IMG/VR virus record: IMGVR_UViG_3300022723_000049
Location: 1-42,726 of that record
Length of the DNA stretch: 42,726 nucleotides
From: a virus
Reading direction: 5' to 3' (one strand)
Position numbers and translations under genes: made by a program. Positions within the stretch are counted from its first letter, which is position 1; the number at the start of each line of letters is the position of its first letter. Below the pieces are notes generated by a model that saw nothing but the letters and a program-made list of their open reading frames with translations, was not told where the DNA came from and searched no databases. Shown here in pieces: positions 1 through 9,010 of the stretch.

Positions 1-139
1 CTGGGTTGACCTGGGGCAGCCGCGCCTGTTCGAACGGGGTAGCCTCGGCATCCTCGAAGTCCGGCTTCGGTCGGATGAGCTCACCGACCACGAAGAAGAC
101 GGCGGCGATGGCCAGCTGTGCTAGAAAGTTGAACGGCAT
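1..139 (-). CDS. Phage tail protein, N-terminal fragment with membrane-like segment
   Basis: Only the first 46 codons are inside the window. The N-terminus is hydrophobic (residues 4-22, NFLAQLAIAAVFFVVGELI) and is followed by RPKPDFEDA. In phages with phiJL001 Gp84-like tail genes, the gene after that one often starts with a hydrophobic segment, then an RPK-type motif, and continues as a tail-tip or hub component. That match is from memory of the family and is not proven here. Its ATG overlaps the TAA of the preceding gene by one base (TAATG), so the two are translationally coupled. The rest of the gene lies beyond the left edge. Confidence 0.6.
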   Translation of the reverse strand, partial: MPFNFLAQLAIAAVFFVVGELIRPKPDFEDAEATPFEQARLPQVNP

Positions 140-999
140 TAGAGGGCGTCGCCTCCCTTCGTAAAGAGGTTCAGCGGCGGGGTGAAGGGGGAGGCGCCGT
201 AGTTTTCCACGTTCGTGCCTGACGCCTCGGCCGCGTTCGGAAAGGCTTGGCAGTCAGTCAGGTTGTGCTCGCAGCCCTCGATGACCTCCACGGTATCACC
301 TACTTGAATCTCAGGTGCGGGGTACTGTAGCACAAAGGTGTCAGGGGCGGTGTAGCCCACAATCAGGCGGGTGGCCAGGGTCCCCTGCTTACGAAACTCA
401 CCGGCGTTGAAGCGCACCGTAGGCGAAGGGACACCTGAAACGGTATAGGTCACCCCGTCCGCCGCCACGGCGCTGACCGTGCCGACCGACGTAAAGTCAG
501 CGGCCTCCAACCGGCACTCACTGTCGTAAAGCTCGTGGTTGCACTGCGTACCCCAGGTCTTTCGTGGCCCCTGAAGCGTAAACAGGGCCCCGAGGCTTTG
601 GCACTTGAACTCAGTGACCAAGCCACCGTTGTCGTAGTTGGCCGACACCACAAAGCCGACGTAGAACAGCTGAAACTCACTATCCGGGTCCCCTTGATGG
701 GTCTTCCACATGCGCACCCTGGTGTCCCCCGCCTCCGGGGCACGGGGCACGAACAGCAGGGTCAGGGCCTGAGTCGTGGGGTGGTTAGTAGGCAGCCGCA
801 GCTCGACCTCCGCCCCTGGCTCGTCCTGGTTGACCGTGGGCTGAGTGCGGTCGGCCGGCACTGGTTGGAACGTCTGGCCAGAAAACGAGATGGCCCGCTC
901 TGAGTTCGTAAAGCGAAACGTGGTGTTGCCCACGACTACCTCGTACAACTCAACGGGCCGCGCTGACTGGATTGACTCCTCTTGCGACTCGAATGTCAT
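139..999 (-). CDS. Tail-tip protein of the DUF2163 / phiJL001 Gp84 family
   Basis: This 286-residue protein has the two-part layout of the phiJL001 Gp84 family. The N-terminal half begins around ELYEVVVGNTTFRFTNSERA, and the C-terminal half carries the BR0599-type signature: GCEHNLTDC near residue 240, then the NVENYGASPFTPPLN stretch close to the end. These proteins sit at the distal tail end in siphophages and gene transfer agents and help build the tip. Cysteines in RKTWGTQCNHELYDSECRLE and GCEHNLTDC could bind a metal or form bonds. The start overlaps the upstream gene by four bases (ATGA). The length is usual for the family, and no other role is suggested. Confidence 0.85.
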   Translation of the reverse strand: MTFESQEESIQSARPVELYEVVVGNTTFRFTNSERAISFSGQTFQPVPADRTQPTVNQDEPGAEVELRLPTNHPTTQALTLLFVPRAPEAGDTRVRMWKTHQGDPDSEFQLFYVGFVVSANYDNGGLVTEFKCQSLGALFTLQGPRKTWGTQCNHELYDSECRLEAADFTSVGTVSAVAADGVTYTVSGVPSPTVRFNAGEFRKQGTLATRLIVGYTAPDTFVLQYPAPEIQVGDTVEVIEGCEHNLTDCQAFPNAAEASGTNVENYGASPFTPPLNLFTKGGDAL

Positions 1000-2738
1000 G
1001 CCTTGATCTCACGAATAGTGAAGCGCAGAAACCCGTTGAAGTCCCACTCGTGGACGAACTCAAGCTCATCAATGTCCAACCGATACCTCAGCAAGTAGCT
1101 TACCTGAACCACGTTTGCTGCTGACCACTCCTGGCTGATGCCAGCGTTTAGTACCAGCTCCTCAAGGCCAGAGGCCACGACGGCACCGGTGATCTCGCGC
1201 CGGTCGACGGTACCATCGGCGTACTGGACCTCGATGTGCCGCCGCGCCCCGCCAGGGAACACCGACTCCGCGTAGTTGTTGAGCACGGCATTGACCGTGG
1301 TGCTGCCCGCTGCTGCCACCCCAGAGGGGGTGAAGTCAGCGCGCCTGGTAGCGGACCAGAACCGACGCTGACGCCCCCGCCTGGCTCCCATGAACCCGCG
1401 AAGGCGGTTGAACTCAGCGCGGTTAGTGAACTCGGCAAGGTGGATGGTGCCCGCCACGTCAGGAAAGTCGCGAATCGTTTCTTGGAACTGCGCACCGGTG
1501 TTGCTGAGCCCCAGGTCCTTCAGTCCGTGCTCGTAGGTGCGGTCGTAGGTCTGACGGGCCAACAGCAGCTGGTCCTCGTAGACTGGGTCACCCTGGTAGG
1601 TCGTGAACCCACCTTGGTCTCCTGGGTCGTGGTTCTCGAGCACGTTGAACAGGAGGCTGACCTCCGCCGCGTTGACCGCCCAGAGCCGCTGTGGGTAGTT
1701 GCCCTGCACCCGCGCCAGCTTGATGGGCATGACCTCAGTAGTGTCGGGGTCCCACTGGTTGACCAGCGGCTGCTCTACATCGATGGTCGTGCTGGTCAGC
1801 CCAGTGACCAGACCCACCTCAAAGGCCTCGGTGCCGCGGTCCCGCAGCACGACGTTCTGACCAACAAAAAACTCGCGGTCGTCAGTGGACGTCACGTTCA
1901 ACGTGGTGGCCCCGGCCGACGCGGATGCGGTCAACAACACGAAGTCACGCCACAGCGGCAGCCCGAAGACCGACCCGGTCCGTCCGTAGAGCAGGTTCTC
2001 CAGTCGTCGGTTCCGGGCCTCGTCCCCAAACAGGAAGGTGTGCGCCAGCTGCTGACGGGGCAAGTCGCGGCTTGCGTTGCGCTGCTCGGTGCCGTCCGCG
2101 TGCTTGATTAGGTCCGTCTGCCACCCCCACCGCTCCCGCAGTGACTCCTGTGGCTGGAAGTTAAACACAATGACCCGCTGACCGGTGATGTCGTGGGCGA
2201 GGGCGAAGCCACCCGAGAACTGGAACTCGTACGCGGTGTCGATGTTCGGCGGCCCCGCGATGCTGATGATGTACGTGTACGGCTCCGTCTCCCCGAGGCC
2301 TAAGGTGTAAGGGACCCCGGTCAGCCCAACCGTGATGTTTATTCCCTCCGCCGATAGGTCGGAGATGCTGAGCACCTGGCGAATATCCAGGAACCGCGTC
2401 CCGGCGTTATAGACCTCAAACTCCGCCTGCGTGTCTGACAGGACATTGCCTGCCTGAAAGCGGCGCGGGATGATGTGCAGGCGGTCCCGCCAGAACAGCT
2501 CATAAAAGCCGCCCAGGCGAATGCCTAGGTTGTCGTACCCTGTCTCCGCTGGCTGTGTGCTGACCCGCGATGCCGCCGCGATGTCACCGCCTCCGTTGCC
2601 ACGGCGCTCCAGTCGTTCCTGCTCCTCAAAGCCCGGCACGGGGGTCTCGAACGTCGGCGGCACCGTGCCGTCACGAAGGAAGTACTTCTGGTTGCTGGCC
2701 TCAGGGGTGTCCAGCCGGATGCCGATGGTGTCTGCCAC
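996..2738 (-). CDS. Large tail-tip/baseplate protein (phiJL001-like tail module)
   Basis: A 580-residue virion protein lying between a 369-residue tail protein and the Gp84-like tip protein. Two stretches recall the DUF2460/distal-tail fold: around residues 235-270 (RLENLLYGRTGSVFGLPLW), and near residue 470 (GARRGRQRRFWSATRR). The latter resembles the arginine-rich end segment of such proteins. Between them is a small beta-rich insertion beginning TASASAGATTLNVTSTDD. The likely role is the distal tail ring or baseplate. The start codon is GTG directly after the TAA of the upstream gene. The specific function is inferred from position and partial motifs. Confidence 0.7.
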   Translation of the reverse strand: MADTIGIRLDTPEASNQKYFLRDGTVPPTFETPVPGFEEQERLERRGNGGGDIAAASRVSTQPAETGYDNLGIRLGGFYELFWRDRLHIIPRRFQAGNVLSDTQAEFEVYNAGTRFLDIRQVLSISDLSAEGINITVGLTGVPYTLGLGETEPYTYIISIAGPPNIDTAYEFQFSGGFALAHDITGQRVIVFNFQPQESLRERWGWQTDLIKHADGTEQRNASRDLPRQQLAHTFLFGDEARNRRLENLLYGRTGSVFGLPLWRDFVLLTASASAGATTLNVTSTDDREFFVGQNVVLRDRGTEAFEVGLVTGLTSTTIDVEQPLVNQWDPDTTEVMPIKLARVQGNYPQRLWAVNAAEVSLLFNVLENHDPGDQGGFTTYQGDPVYEDQLLLARQTYDRTYEHGLKDLGLSNTGAQFQETIRDFPDVAGTIHLAEFTNRAEFNRLRGFMGARRGRQRRFWSATRRADFTPSGVAAAGSTTVNAVLNNYAESVFPGGARRHIEVQYADGTVDRREITGAVVASGLEELVLNAGISQEWSAANVVQVSYLLRYRLDIDELEFVHEWDFNGFLRFTIREIKA

Positions 2739-3848
2739 TTAGGTCACCACAAGGTCTGGGTTCCGGATAAGAAAGCCCCACTTCTCAGACGAGTCCTGGC
2801 CCTCACCAGTCTTGGTGTGGTAGGGCACCACCATGAACTTCTCACCGAACTGGTCCTGGAAGACAGAGTAGGCGTCCACCGAGCTGATCTCCGCTAGAAA
2901 GACATCGGGGATGATCGCCATGGGGGCGTGCCCTTCGTACCCTGGCGACGTGCCGGTGCTCTCTCCAAGGGGGCCATAGAGCAGCTGGGGCCAGCGCTGC
3001 GAAACTAACGAAAAGCCAGACGGTGAGTACCCAATGAGAAAGGCCAATGTACCACCAGGGTGCAGCGTGGCAATGGGCCAGCCCGGTGAGCTGTCTGATC
3101 CACCACCTAACGTCATCCAACCGTTGTTGGCCTGTGTCGCCAGGTTAGCAAGGCTGATGCCCTGCCAGTCCTCTGACCACACTCCGCCCGGGTAGCGGGA
3201 TGAAATAAATGTTTCTAGAATCGTTGAAAGGGTGCCGACACCAAACAGCTGAGTTGAACTATCAACGCTCTCAGAAGGCTCCCAATGCGTCGTCAGCTCA
3301 AACATCCCGCCAGTGAACGGCACGAGCTTCACGACCTCGCCGAAGCCGAAGGAGCGGAAGAATCCAGTCTCTACTTCAATCACAACATAGAAGTAGAGCG
3401 GTGCCGTGGGGCTGGCAGAGTCCGAGTCGGGGCTGGTGATGAGGCGGCCCCGGACGTACGGGCTGCCCTGAGTAAAGCGGTTCATGCGGCAAGGAAACGT
3501 CGAGGCCGTCGAGGCGTTGACCTCCTTCGTGTGCACCCCGTCGATGTCGTCCCAGGCGTTGGCCCCAGCATTAGATGCCGTAGCCCAGTCCAGGTACGTC
3601 ATGGCGTGCTCGAAGGTGCCACCCGTCTCTGACGACCCGAACTTCCTCATCCCAAAGACCAGGCCCCGGTCCCCGTGAAACGTGTCGGCGGCGTCCCGCT
3701 CTATCCACACCTCCTTGTCGTTGGCGCCGATCGTGCCGGTATTGCGCCGCTCAGTAAAGTGGTGGTTCGTCACCAGCTCGTTGCGCAGCCAGTCGATGAC
3801 ATCGGACTCGTTGTCAAGGCTCGTGCTGGGGATGTCGATAACGGGCAC
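2739..3848 (-). CDS. Virion tail protein, function unknown
   Basis: A 369-residue protein in the tail operon, between the 757-residue repeat protein and the large tip protein. It starts MPVIDIPSTSLDNESDVIDW and has no signal peptide or membrane segment. The sequence is rich in beta-type residues, with aromatic and glycine patches such as GGGSDSSPGWPIATLHPGG, as expected of a structural tail or fibre component. I recognise no catalytic motif. Position argues for a tail-tip or adhesion-device component. Confidence 0.65.
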   Translation of the reverse strand: MPVIDIPSTSLDNESDVIDWLRNELVTNHHFTERRNTGTIGANDKEVWIERDAADTFHGDRGLVFGMRKFGSSETGGTFEHAMTYLDWATASNAGANAWDDIDGVHTKEVNASTASTFPCRMNRFTQGSPYVRGRLITSPDSDSASPTAPLYFYVVIEVETGFFRSFGFGEVVKLVPFTGGMFELTTHWEPSESVDSSTQLFGVGTLSTILETFISSRYPGGVWSEDWQGISLANLATQANNGWMTLGGGSDSSPGWPIATLHPGGTLAFLIGYSPSGFSLVSQRWPQLLYGPLGESTGTSPGYEGHAPMAIIPDVFLAEISSVDAYSVFQDQFGEKFMVVPYHTKTGEGQDSSEKWGFLIRNPDLVVT

Positions 3849-3859
3849 TGTGGTATCTC

Positions 3860-6133
3860 CTAGTTCAGCTCAAGGGCAGCAAAGTCCTGCACGTTCGTCT
3901 TTTCGTGGTTCTGGCCCACAATGTACACCCGCCCCTCCTCAAGGATGCGATTCTTCGTGGCCTGGCCGGTGCCAGTGACGTGAAACACCGATCTCAGGTC
4001 ACCCACAATCGCCTGCGCGGGGTTTCGCATCAACAGCACCACCGGCAGCAGCCCAAAGCGCTGGTCGGGCACCGGGGTCACGGTAGTCGGGGTCGGCCGC
4101 ATCCCGGCTACGAACGGCAGGTACTGAGAGGGGTTGGCCTGCACCCCTGAAAAGTCCCCGTTGATCGTATCAGGATTGATCGTACCAAAGGACGGCGTAA
4201 TGGCCGCCCCGTCTGCCCCGAACCAGTCGGGGTCCAAGCCAGTCTCGGTCCGGTACGGCCACGTAAAAGATCGGAACGCCGCATCATTTAACTGCGACTC
4301 CGCTCCGGCTGACGTCACCCCGTTGTTGCCCACGTTAACCCAGTTTCCATCCACCCAACGAAAGTAGGCACTGCCTGGCTTCGGGTCTGAGCCTGAGTTT
4401 TCGATAACTGGTGACGGGAAAAACCCGAGCTTTGCACCGGAGCTGGCCCTGGTATCGTCGGCCTCATAGCCCGCCCCACCAACGTAGATGGGGCGCGGGT
4501 GGGAGACGGACGTGGCATGCACATCGATGAACCCCGCGTAAAACCACTCGGCCACCGCCGTGTTGACATCGACGAAGCCTGCCACCATCTCGCCGTCGCC
4601 CCGCATGTATGTCTCCATGGAGGGTGAGAACGTGAGGTACAGATACACCGGTGGTGAGGCGTTGCCCAGGCCGCCAAAGGGTGAATCTGACACGATGTCG
4701 AACCCGCGCACCTCCACGTTCTGCTTCGACGTTCCCGTAAACTGGGTCTGAAAGCCGATGTAGATTGTCTGTGGGTTGTTGACCGGGTCATTGCCTGGAC
4801 CGATGCCCACCCACTCAGAGGTGTAGTTGCCGTCGGCGTCCGGTACCGGCGGCAGCTCACCGCTGTCCAGGGACTGACTGGCTGGCCCAGTCACCCCGCT
4901 AGTGGCAGACCAGCGGTAGCGGTGCTCAGTCCACGCCCGGAGGTTGACGTTGCGTGGGGTCGCGTGGATCGTGTCCCCGGTCTCGTCCGCCAGCGTCTCA
5001 GTGGCGTCGAGTGTAATGACCGTCGCGGTCACTGAGTCAATCAGAAACAGCCCGTTGTTCCCGGCGTCCACGGCGTCCTGGACCTCAATGCGGCCCCCGG
5101 CCAAGAAGCCGTCGTCGACCCACGACCCCACGGACCGGGTGATGGTACGCGCCCCTGACGCAAAGTCCACCGCCACTTGGAAGCGGGGAACCAGTGTCAC
5201 CTCAACCGGCCCCTCGTCAGTCAACGCCACCCCGCTGTCCAAGGTAATCGTTGAGGCAGTGACAGTGTCAATGAGGTACCGCCCGTCGTTCGACGCCGAC
5301 CCAGTGACCTCGACCGCCGCCCCCGCTACGAAGCCGTCACGCACGAAGTTGCCATTGTAGTCGTTGCGCGTGATTGAGTCCGCCGATGGTGAGTTGTCGT
5401 TGAAGGTGACGGTGGCGGTAACCGCCCGGTCCTCTGACAGGCTAAAGTTGCCCAGCTCCAGCTCATACTCAGCGAAGTCGTTGACCGCCCAGTTGCCGCC
5501 GTTCCGCATGAACTGCCAGAGGGTGCCGTCCTTCGCCATGAACTCCTGTTCCGACGCCAGCCAGCCCAGGTGCGTGTTGGCACTGCCGGGGTCGTAGCGC
5601 ACGTCGAAGAGGGCGCCGCCGCCCAGTGGGCGGGCAGTAATTGCAACGGCGGCCTCGTCCACCAGGCTGGTGTCGAGGGCATTCAGCGTAATCGTATCGT
5701 CGGTATTCGTCGTGGTGGTGATCGACGCAACGCGAAACACCCCGATGTTGCCCGCGTTCACTGGCCCTGAGACCACACGAATCAACTCGCCCGCCACGAA
5801 GCCATCCGTTGCCCAGCTGCCTGTATCGCGCACGATGGTCCGGCTGGCGGCCGTAAACGTCACCGTCGGGGTCACCGCCGTGCCGTAGCTATTGAGCCCA
5901 CCTGCCTGCACACATGTCGAGCGATAGGTGCCGAGCAGCGCGTCCGTCTCCGGGGCAATGTGAAGGATGTCGCCCGCTGGTCGGGCACCGCCCCCAGACA
6001 GGGTATAGTCCACACCAAGATTGTTGATGTCACGGTGATCGGATCGTACCACACGCGGCGCGTCTTTCAAGAAGGCGCGGACCAGGCGCACAAAGCCGTT
6101 GTAGTTGGGCGAGAACAGCACCTCATGGGCCAT
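3860..6133 (-). CDS. Tail structural protein with three ~80-residue beta repeats
   Basis: A 757-residue protein immediately downstream of the tape measure gene. Residues from about 100 to 400 hold three copies of a module with the pattern 'T-I-x-R-x-x-G-x-W/F-x-x-D-G-F-x-A-G, then V, then N-x-G-x-F/Y-x-I-D-x-V-T-A-x-x-I-T-L-D, then a D-E step'. One copy reads GSWATDGFVAGELIRV and a second reads GSWVDDGFLAGGRIEV. Similar beta inserts occur in tail tube and fibre proteins of related siphophages. The N-terminus (MAHEVLFSPNYNGFVRLVRA) and C-terminal part are unique. It is probably a tail-tip or side-fibre protein; receptor contact is an inference only. Confidence 0.7.
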   Translation of the reverse strand: MAHEVLFSPNYNGFVRLVRAFLKDAPRVVRSDHRDINNLGVDYTLSGGGARPAGDILHIAPETDALLGTYRSTCVQAGGLNSYGTAVTPTVTFTAASRTIVRDTGSWATDGFVAGELIRVVSGPVNAGNIGVFRVASITTTTNTDDTITLNALDTSLVDEAAVAITARPLGGGALFDVRYDPGSANTHLGWLASEQEFMAKDGTLWQFMRNGGNWAVNDFAEYELELGNFSLSEDRAVTATVTFNDNSPSADSITRNDYNGNFVRDGFVAGAAVEVTGSASNDGRYLIDTVTASTITLDSGVALTDEGPVEVTLVPRFQVAVDFASGARTITRSVGSWVDDGFLAGGRIEVQDAVDAGNNGLFLIDSVTATVITLDATETLADETGDTIHATPRNVNLRAWTEHRYRWSATSGVTGPASQSLDSGELPPVPDADGNYTSEWVGIGPGNDPVNNPQTIYIGFQTQFTGTSKQNVEVRGFDIVSDSPFGGLGNASPPVYLYLTFSPSMETYMRGDGEMVAGFVDVNTAVAEWFYAGFIDVHATSVSHPRPIYVGGAGYEADDTRASSGAKLGFFPSPVIENSGSDPKPGSAYFRWVDGNWVNVGNNGVTSAGAESQLNDAAFRSFTWPYRTETGLDPDWFGADGAAITPSFGTINPDTINGDFSGVQANPSQYLPFVAGMRPTPTTVTPVPDQRFGLLPVVLLMRNPAQAIVGDLRSVFHVTGTGQATKNRILEEGRVYIVGQNHEKTNVQDFAALELN

Positions 6134-6135
6134 GG

Positions 6136-8232
6136 TTATCGGACTCCGAGCTCACGTTGAATTTGGCGACGATTGGACTGCACAAAGTTGCGCTGCACGC
6201 GGGCCCCTTGTCGTGTGTTGAGGGCAGAGATGAGGGCCGACGGGTCCTGTTCGTTGACAATAATCACAGTCTGCTCACTACCAAGCTGCTCAACAGGGCT
6301 GATTCTACCCGCCTCACGCGGGATGAACACCTCAGGCCGTCGACCGATGCCTTCGTTCCCGATGAACGGCTCACCCGCGTCAACGAAGCCCCCGAACTGC
6401 CGGCCCGTGCCGCCGAGCGCCTGGCCCAGGGCGCCGAACGCCCCCGCGAATGGGCCGCCGCCACCGCCCAGGTTCGTGAACGTGTCGGTGAGCAGCTGGA
6501 GGAAGAGGCTGGTCAGCAGCTCCTGCCCCAGGTTCGAGAGGAACTGTGCAAACTCCGCTTGAATCTCATCGAGGTCACCTGTGAATGACTCACGAATGAC
6601 CCCGCGAATGGCGCGGCTGGTCTCCTCAGCGATCGTCTCTGTGAAGCTGAACGCCTCCTCCTGCTCACCACGCAGCTCCTGAATTTGCTCGATGAGGGTA
6701 CGAATCTGATCGGCCTGCTCGGTGCCGGCCGCCACGTTGGAACGGATGAGCGCCTCTTGGACCTCACGCTCTTCGTTTGTTAGACGGAGTAGCGCGATCT
6801 CCTGCTGCAGCGACTCGACGAATGCCTCGCGCTCGGCCGTCAGGTCGGCGGCGTCGGCCAATTCCTGCTGGCGGACGAGCTCAGCATTGGCTTCTTTAAG
6901 GGCCGTAACGGTTTCGGCTGAGGCGCCGGCGACCGCCAGTTCCTGAATTTCTAGCTCGCGGATCGCCTGGGCCGCGTCGTCCCCAAGCTCCCTGGTCAAC
7001 CGCAGCTCGGTAGCCTGGTCGCGCAGTGCCTCGAGCAGCTTCACAGCAGACGTCTGCGTCTTCTCGGCCGCGTCCGCCGCGTCACGGTCAGCCTGCGCCT
7101 TCTTCTCCGACTGCTCGGTCAGGTCGACGTCGTCAGCGCCACCGCCTGTGATAAACTCGATGACGTCGCGTTGGGCGTTCTCACGGAGGCGGGCCCTGAT
7201 GTCCTCCAGCCTGGTCTCGGCCTCCCGCTCAGCCTGTGACAGCTCGCGGTCGATGGTGACCCGTTGCTGGGCCAGAAGCGCCGCGGTCTCCTCGTCCCCG
7301 ATGATGGTGGCGAAGGTCCCGGCCAGCGTGTTGCTGAATTGGTCGAAGCGCTCGTCGAACGTGCCGACCAGTGACGCAATCTCAGCAAACCGCTCAGAGA
7401 TGCTGGTCTTGAGAGCCAGGCCGAACAGCACCACATCGTCTGTGACATTGCGGACCGCGCCGGCGACGTCTTGGATGGTGCGACCGAACGACGCGGAGAC
7501 GCCCAGGGCGGAGTCCACCTGGCCGACGAAGTTGAGCACCTCGTTGTTCAACACGGTGAACGACGACTCGATCGTCGGGGTAAGGGTCGCGAACTCGGCG
7601 GCGAGCTGCGGCGCCGTCCGCTGCAGCGCCCCGATGACCCGCTCAGCGGTGAGCTCCCCCTCTGAGCCCAGCTCACGCAGCTCACCGATACCGACGTTCA
7701 AGCCCTCAGCCAGGGCCTGAGCAAGCCGAGGGGTCTGTTCGAGGACCGACCGCAGTTCATCACCGCGGAGGGCGCCTGACGCGAGACCCTGGGCGAACTG
7801 AATAACGCCCGCGCCGGCCTCAGCAGCCGTCGCACCACTGATCTGGATGGCCTGGTTGACGGCCCTGGTCAGGTCGAGGGTTTCTTGCTGGGAGATGCCC
7901 AGCTCAGACGTCGAGCGGGCCACCCTACTGAACAGCTCAGCTGTCGCCTCAAGAGGTGACCGAGTCTCGTTGGCCAGGTTGAGCAGCTCCTCCTGGATGC
8001 GCGTCAACTCAGCCGACGAGTCAGTGACGAGACGCAGCCGGTTGTTGATCAGGGTGAAGGTGTCAGCGTAACGCGCTAGCTCACGAACCCCGAGGGCGGC
8101 GATGACGGCGGTGGCAGCCGTGCGCAGGTCACCCAGTCCAGCCGTCGTCCGACGCGTCTCCTGCTGCACTGTGCGGAGGCCGGCCCTGGCCCCTGACGGA
8201 TCGACGATGACCCGAATGACTCGATCAACCAT
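6136..8232 (-). CDS. Tail tape measure protein
   Basis: This 698-residue protein follows the tail chaperone pair, the standard place for the tape measure. Residues about 40-215 match the tape-measure N-terminal domain: a helix with ARYADTFTLINNRLRLVTD, then ELFSRVARSTSELGISQQ, GALRGDELRSVLEQTPRLAQ and a conserved G-E-L-T-A-E-R-V. The middle (350-540) is alanine, glutamate and glutamine rich and should form long coiled coils. A glycine-rich patch lies near residue 605. If the whole chain were helical, it would span about 100 nm. The start overlaps the GT chaperone end by eight bases. Confidence 0.95.
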   Translation of the reverse strand: MVDRVIRVIVDPSGARAGLRTVQQETRRTTAGLGDLRTAATAVIAALGVRELARYADTFTLINNRLRLVTDSSAELTRIQEELLNLANETRSPLEATAELFSRVARSTSELGISQQETLDLTRAVNQAIQISGATAAEAGAGVIQFAQGLASGALRGDELRSVLEQTPRLAQALAEGLNVGIGELRELGSEGELTAERVIGALQRTAPQLAAEFATLTPTIESSFTVLNNEVLNFVGQVDSALGVSASFGRTIQDVAGAVRNVTDDVVLFGLALKTSISERFAEIASLVGTFDERFDQFSNTLAGTFATIIGDEETAALLAQQRVTIDRELSQAEREAETRLEDIRARLRENAQRDVIEFITGGGADDVDLTEQSEKKAQADRDAADAAEKTQTSAVKLLEALRDQATELRLTRELGDDAAQAIRELEIQELAVAGASAETVTALKEANAELVRQQELADAADLTAEREAFVESLQQEIALLRLTNEEREVQEALIRSNVAAGTEQADQIRTLIEQIQELRGEQEEAFSFTETIAEETSRAIRGVIRESFTGDLDEIQAEFAQFLSNLGQELLTSLFLQLLTDTFTNLGGGGGPFAGAFGALGQALGGTGRQFGGFVDAGEPFIGNEGIGRRPEVFIPREAGRISPVEQLGSEQTVIIVNEQDPSALISALNTRQGARVQRNFVQSNRRQIQRELGVR

Positions 8233-8623
8233 TGCCCTGGCTTCCTTGTGACTTGATGCGCTTACGCTGACGTTCGAGGAAGAGCCCGTCCAGCTTCCAC
8301 ACGATGAGCTTCAGCAACTCCAGGTCCAGGCCATAGCGGTCGGCGTAGTTAGCCATGGCTGAGAACGGGATCGAGTAGAGCCCTCCCCCCGGTCGGTCGG
8401 TTGTCAGGTCTTGCCATGCTGTCCACCACACCTGGTAGCTCGGCTCGATGTCGGGCGGGTTTCCTGCGCGTTCCGGCGCCTTCTGCCCCATCAAGCCATA
8501 CTGATTCTGGACCCTGGCGGCTGCATCTGAGCCAATCTCTAGCTCAAACCACAGCCGCCCCTCTAGTTTTTTACTACTTGCTCCGCGTAGATTTTCCGGT
8601 AGTTGGCAAAGTTGCCAGCCCAC
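8225..8623 (-). CDS. Tail assembly chaperone T part (read by -1 frameshift)
   Basis: This open frame overlaps the end of the G chaperone gene and has no convincing start of its own, which is typical of the lambda-type T domain. It is most likely made only as the C-terminal part of a fusion: ribosomes slip by -1 at 8566-8572 and continue at L-E-G-R-L-W-F to the stop at 8225. That adds 113 residues and gives a 257-residue GT product. The C-terminus is basic (ERQRKRIKSQGSQ) and ends against the tape measure start. In known phages the GT fusion coats the tape measure during tail assembly and is absent from the virion. Confidence 0.85.
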   Translation of the reverse strand: MGWQLCQLPENLRGASSKKLEGRLWFELEIGSDAAARVQNQYGLMGQKAPERAGNPPDIEPSYQVWWTAWQDLTTDRPGGGLYSIPFSAMANYADRYGLDLELLKLIVWKLDGLFLERQRKRIKSQGSQGNG

Positions 8624-8997
8624 TCACGCACCATGCTGAAGAGCCGGGGCAGGTCCTCGAAGAGCTTGACGCAGTTCTCTTCGTTGAACGGAATCTCCTT
8701 GCCGTCCCGACCGATGACGCCGGTCCAGTTCTTGACGATCGTCTTAGCGTAGACGACCCTGAGAAGCCGCACCTGAATTTTCGGGTCCAGCAGCCCACGC
8801 GCCTGAGCCTCCGCGTACGGCTTCATCTGTTCCATGTACTCCTTCTGGAACTCGATGGTGCCGGCGTAGGCGAGCTTGAAGCTGCCGAACCCGCAGTCGA
8901 ACTCTACGCCGTCCTGCTCCAGCTTCTCGTCAGTCTCGAAGATGTCATAGATGCTACGCGGCTTCATTTCAATGGTGTCATTGTGGTCTGTGCTCAC
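8563..8997 (-). CDS. Tail assembly chaperone G
   Basis: A 144-residue acidic protein just upstream of the tape measure gene and downstream of the tail tube gene, the canonical position of gpG-type chaperones. It starts with GTG. The last codons read GTA GTA AAA AAC TAG, so a perfect slippery heptamer lies immediately before the stop codon. The frame is densely helical and contains one cysteine-containing motif (EFDCGFGSFKLAYAG). It should bind the tape measure protein together with the frameshifted GT product and promote tail tube assembly. Confidence 0.85.
   Translation of the reverse strand: MSTDHNDTIEMKPRSIYDIFETDEKLEQDGVEFDCGFGSFKLAYAGTIEFQKEYMEQMKPYAEAQARGLLDPKIQVRLLRVVYAKTIVKNWTGVIGRDGKEIPFNEENCVKLFEDLPRLFSMVREWAGNFANYRKIYAEQVVKN
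8566..8572 (-). promoter_or_regulatory. Programmed -1 ribosomal frameshift site (A AAA AAC)
   Basis: On the minus strand the bases read A-AAA-AAC in the G frame and are followed at once by TAG. This is a classic X-XXY-YYZ slippery heptamer. Slipping back one base joins the G frame to the T frame without another stop until 8225. The position just upstream of the tape measure and the two-frame gene pair match the conserved G/GT arrangement of siphophages. Confidence 0.9.
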
Positions 8998-9010
8998 TTG
9001 AGTCTCCCTA

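Noticed and set aside
1236-2111. Long plus-strand open frame (291 codons) opposite the tail-tip gene
   Set aside because: It is antisense to a clear 580-residue tail protein, lacks a ribosome site and has no domain; such frames arise from GC-rich codon use.
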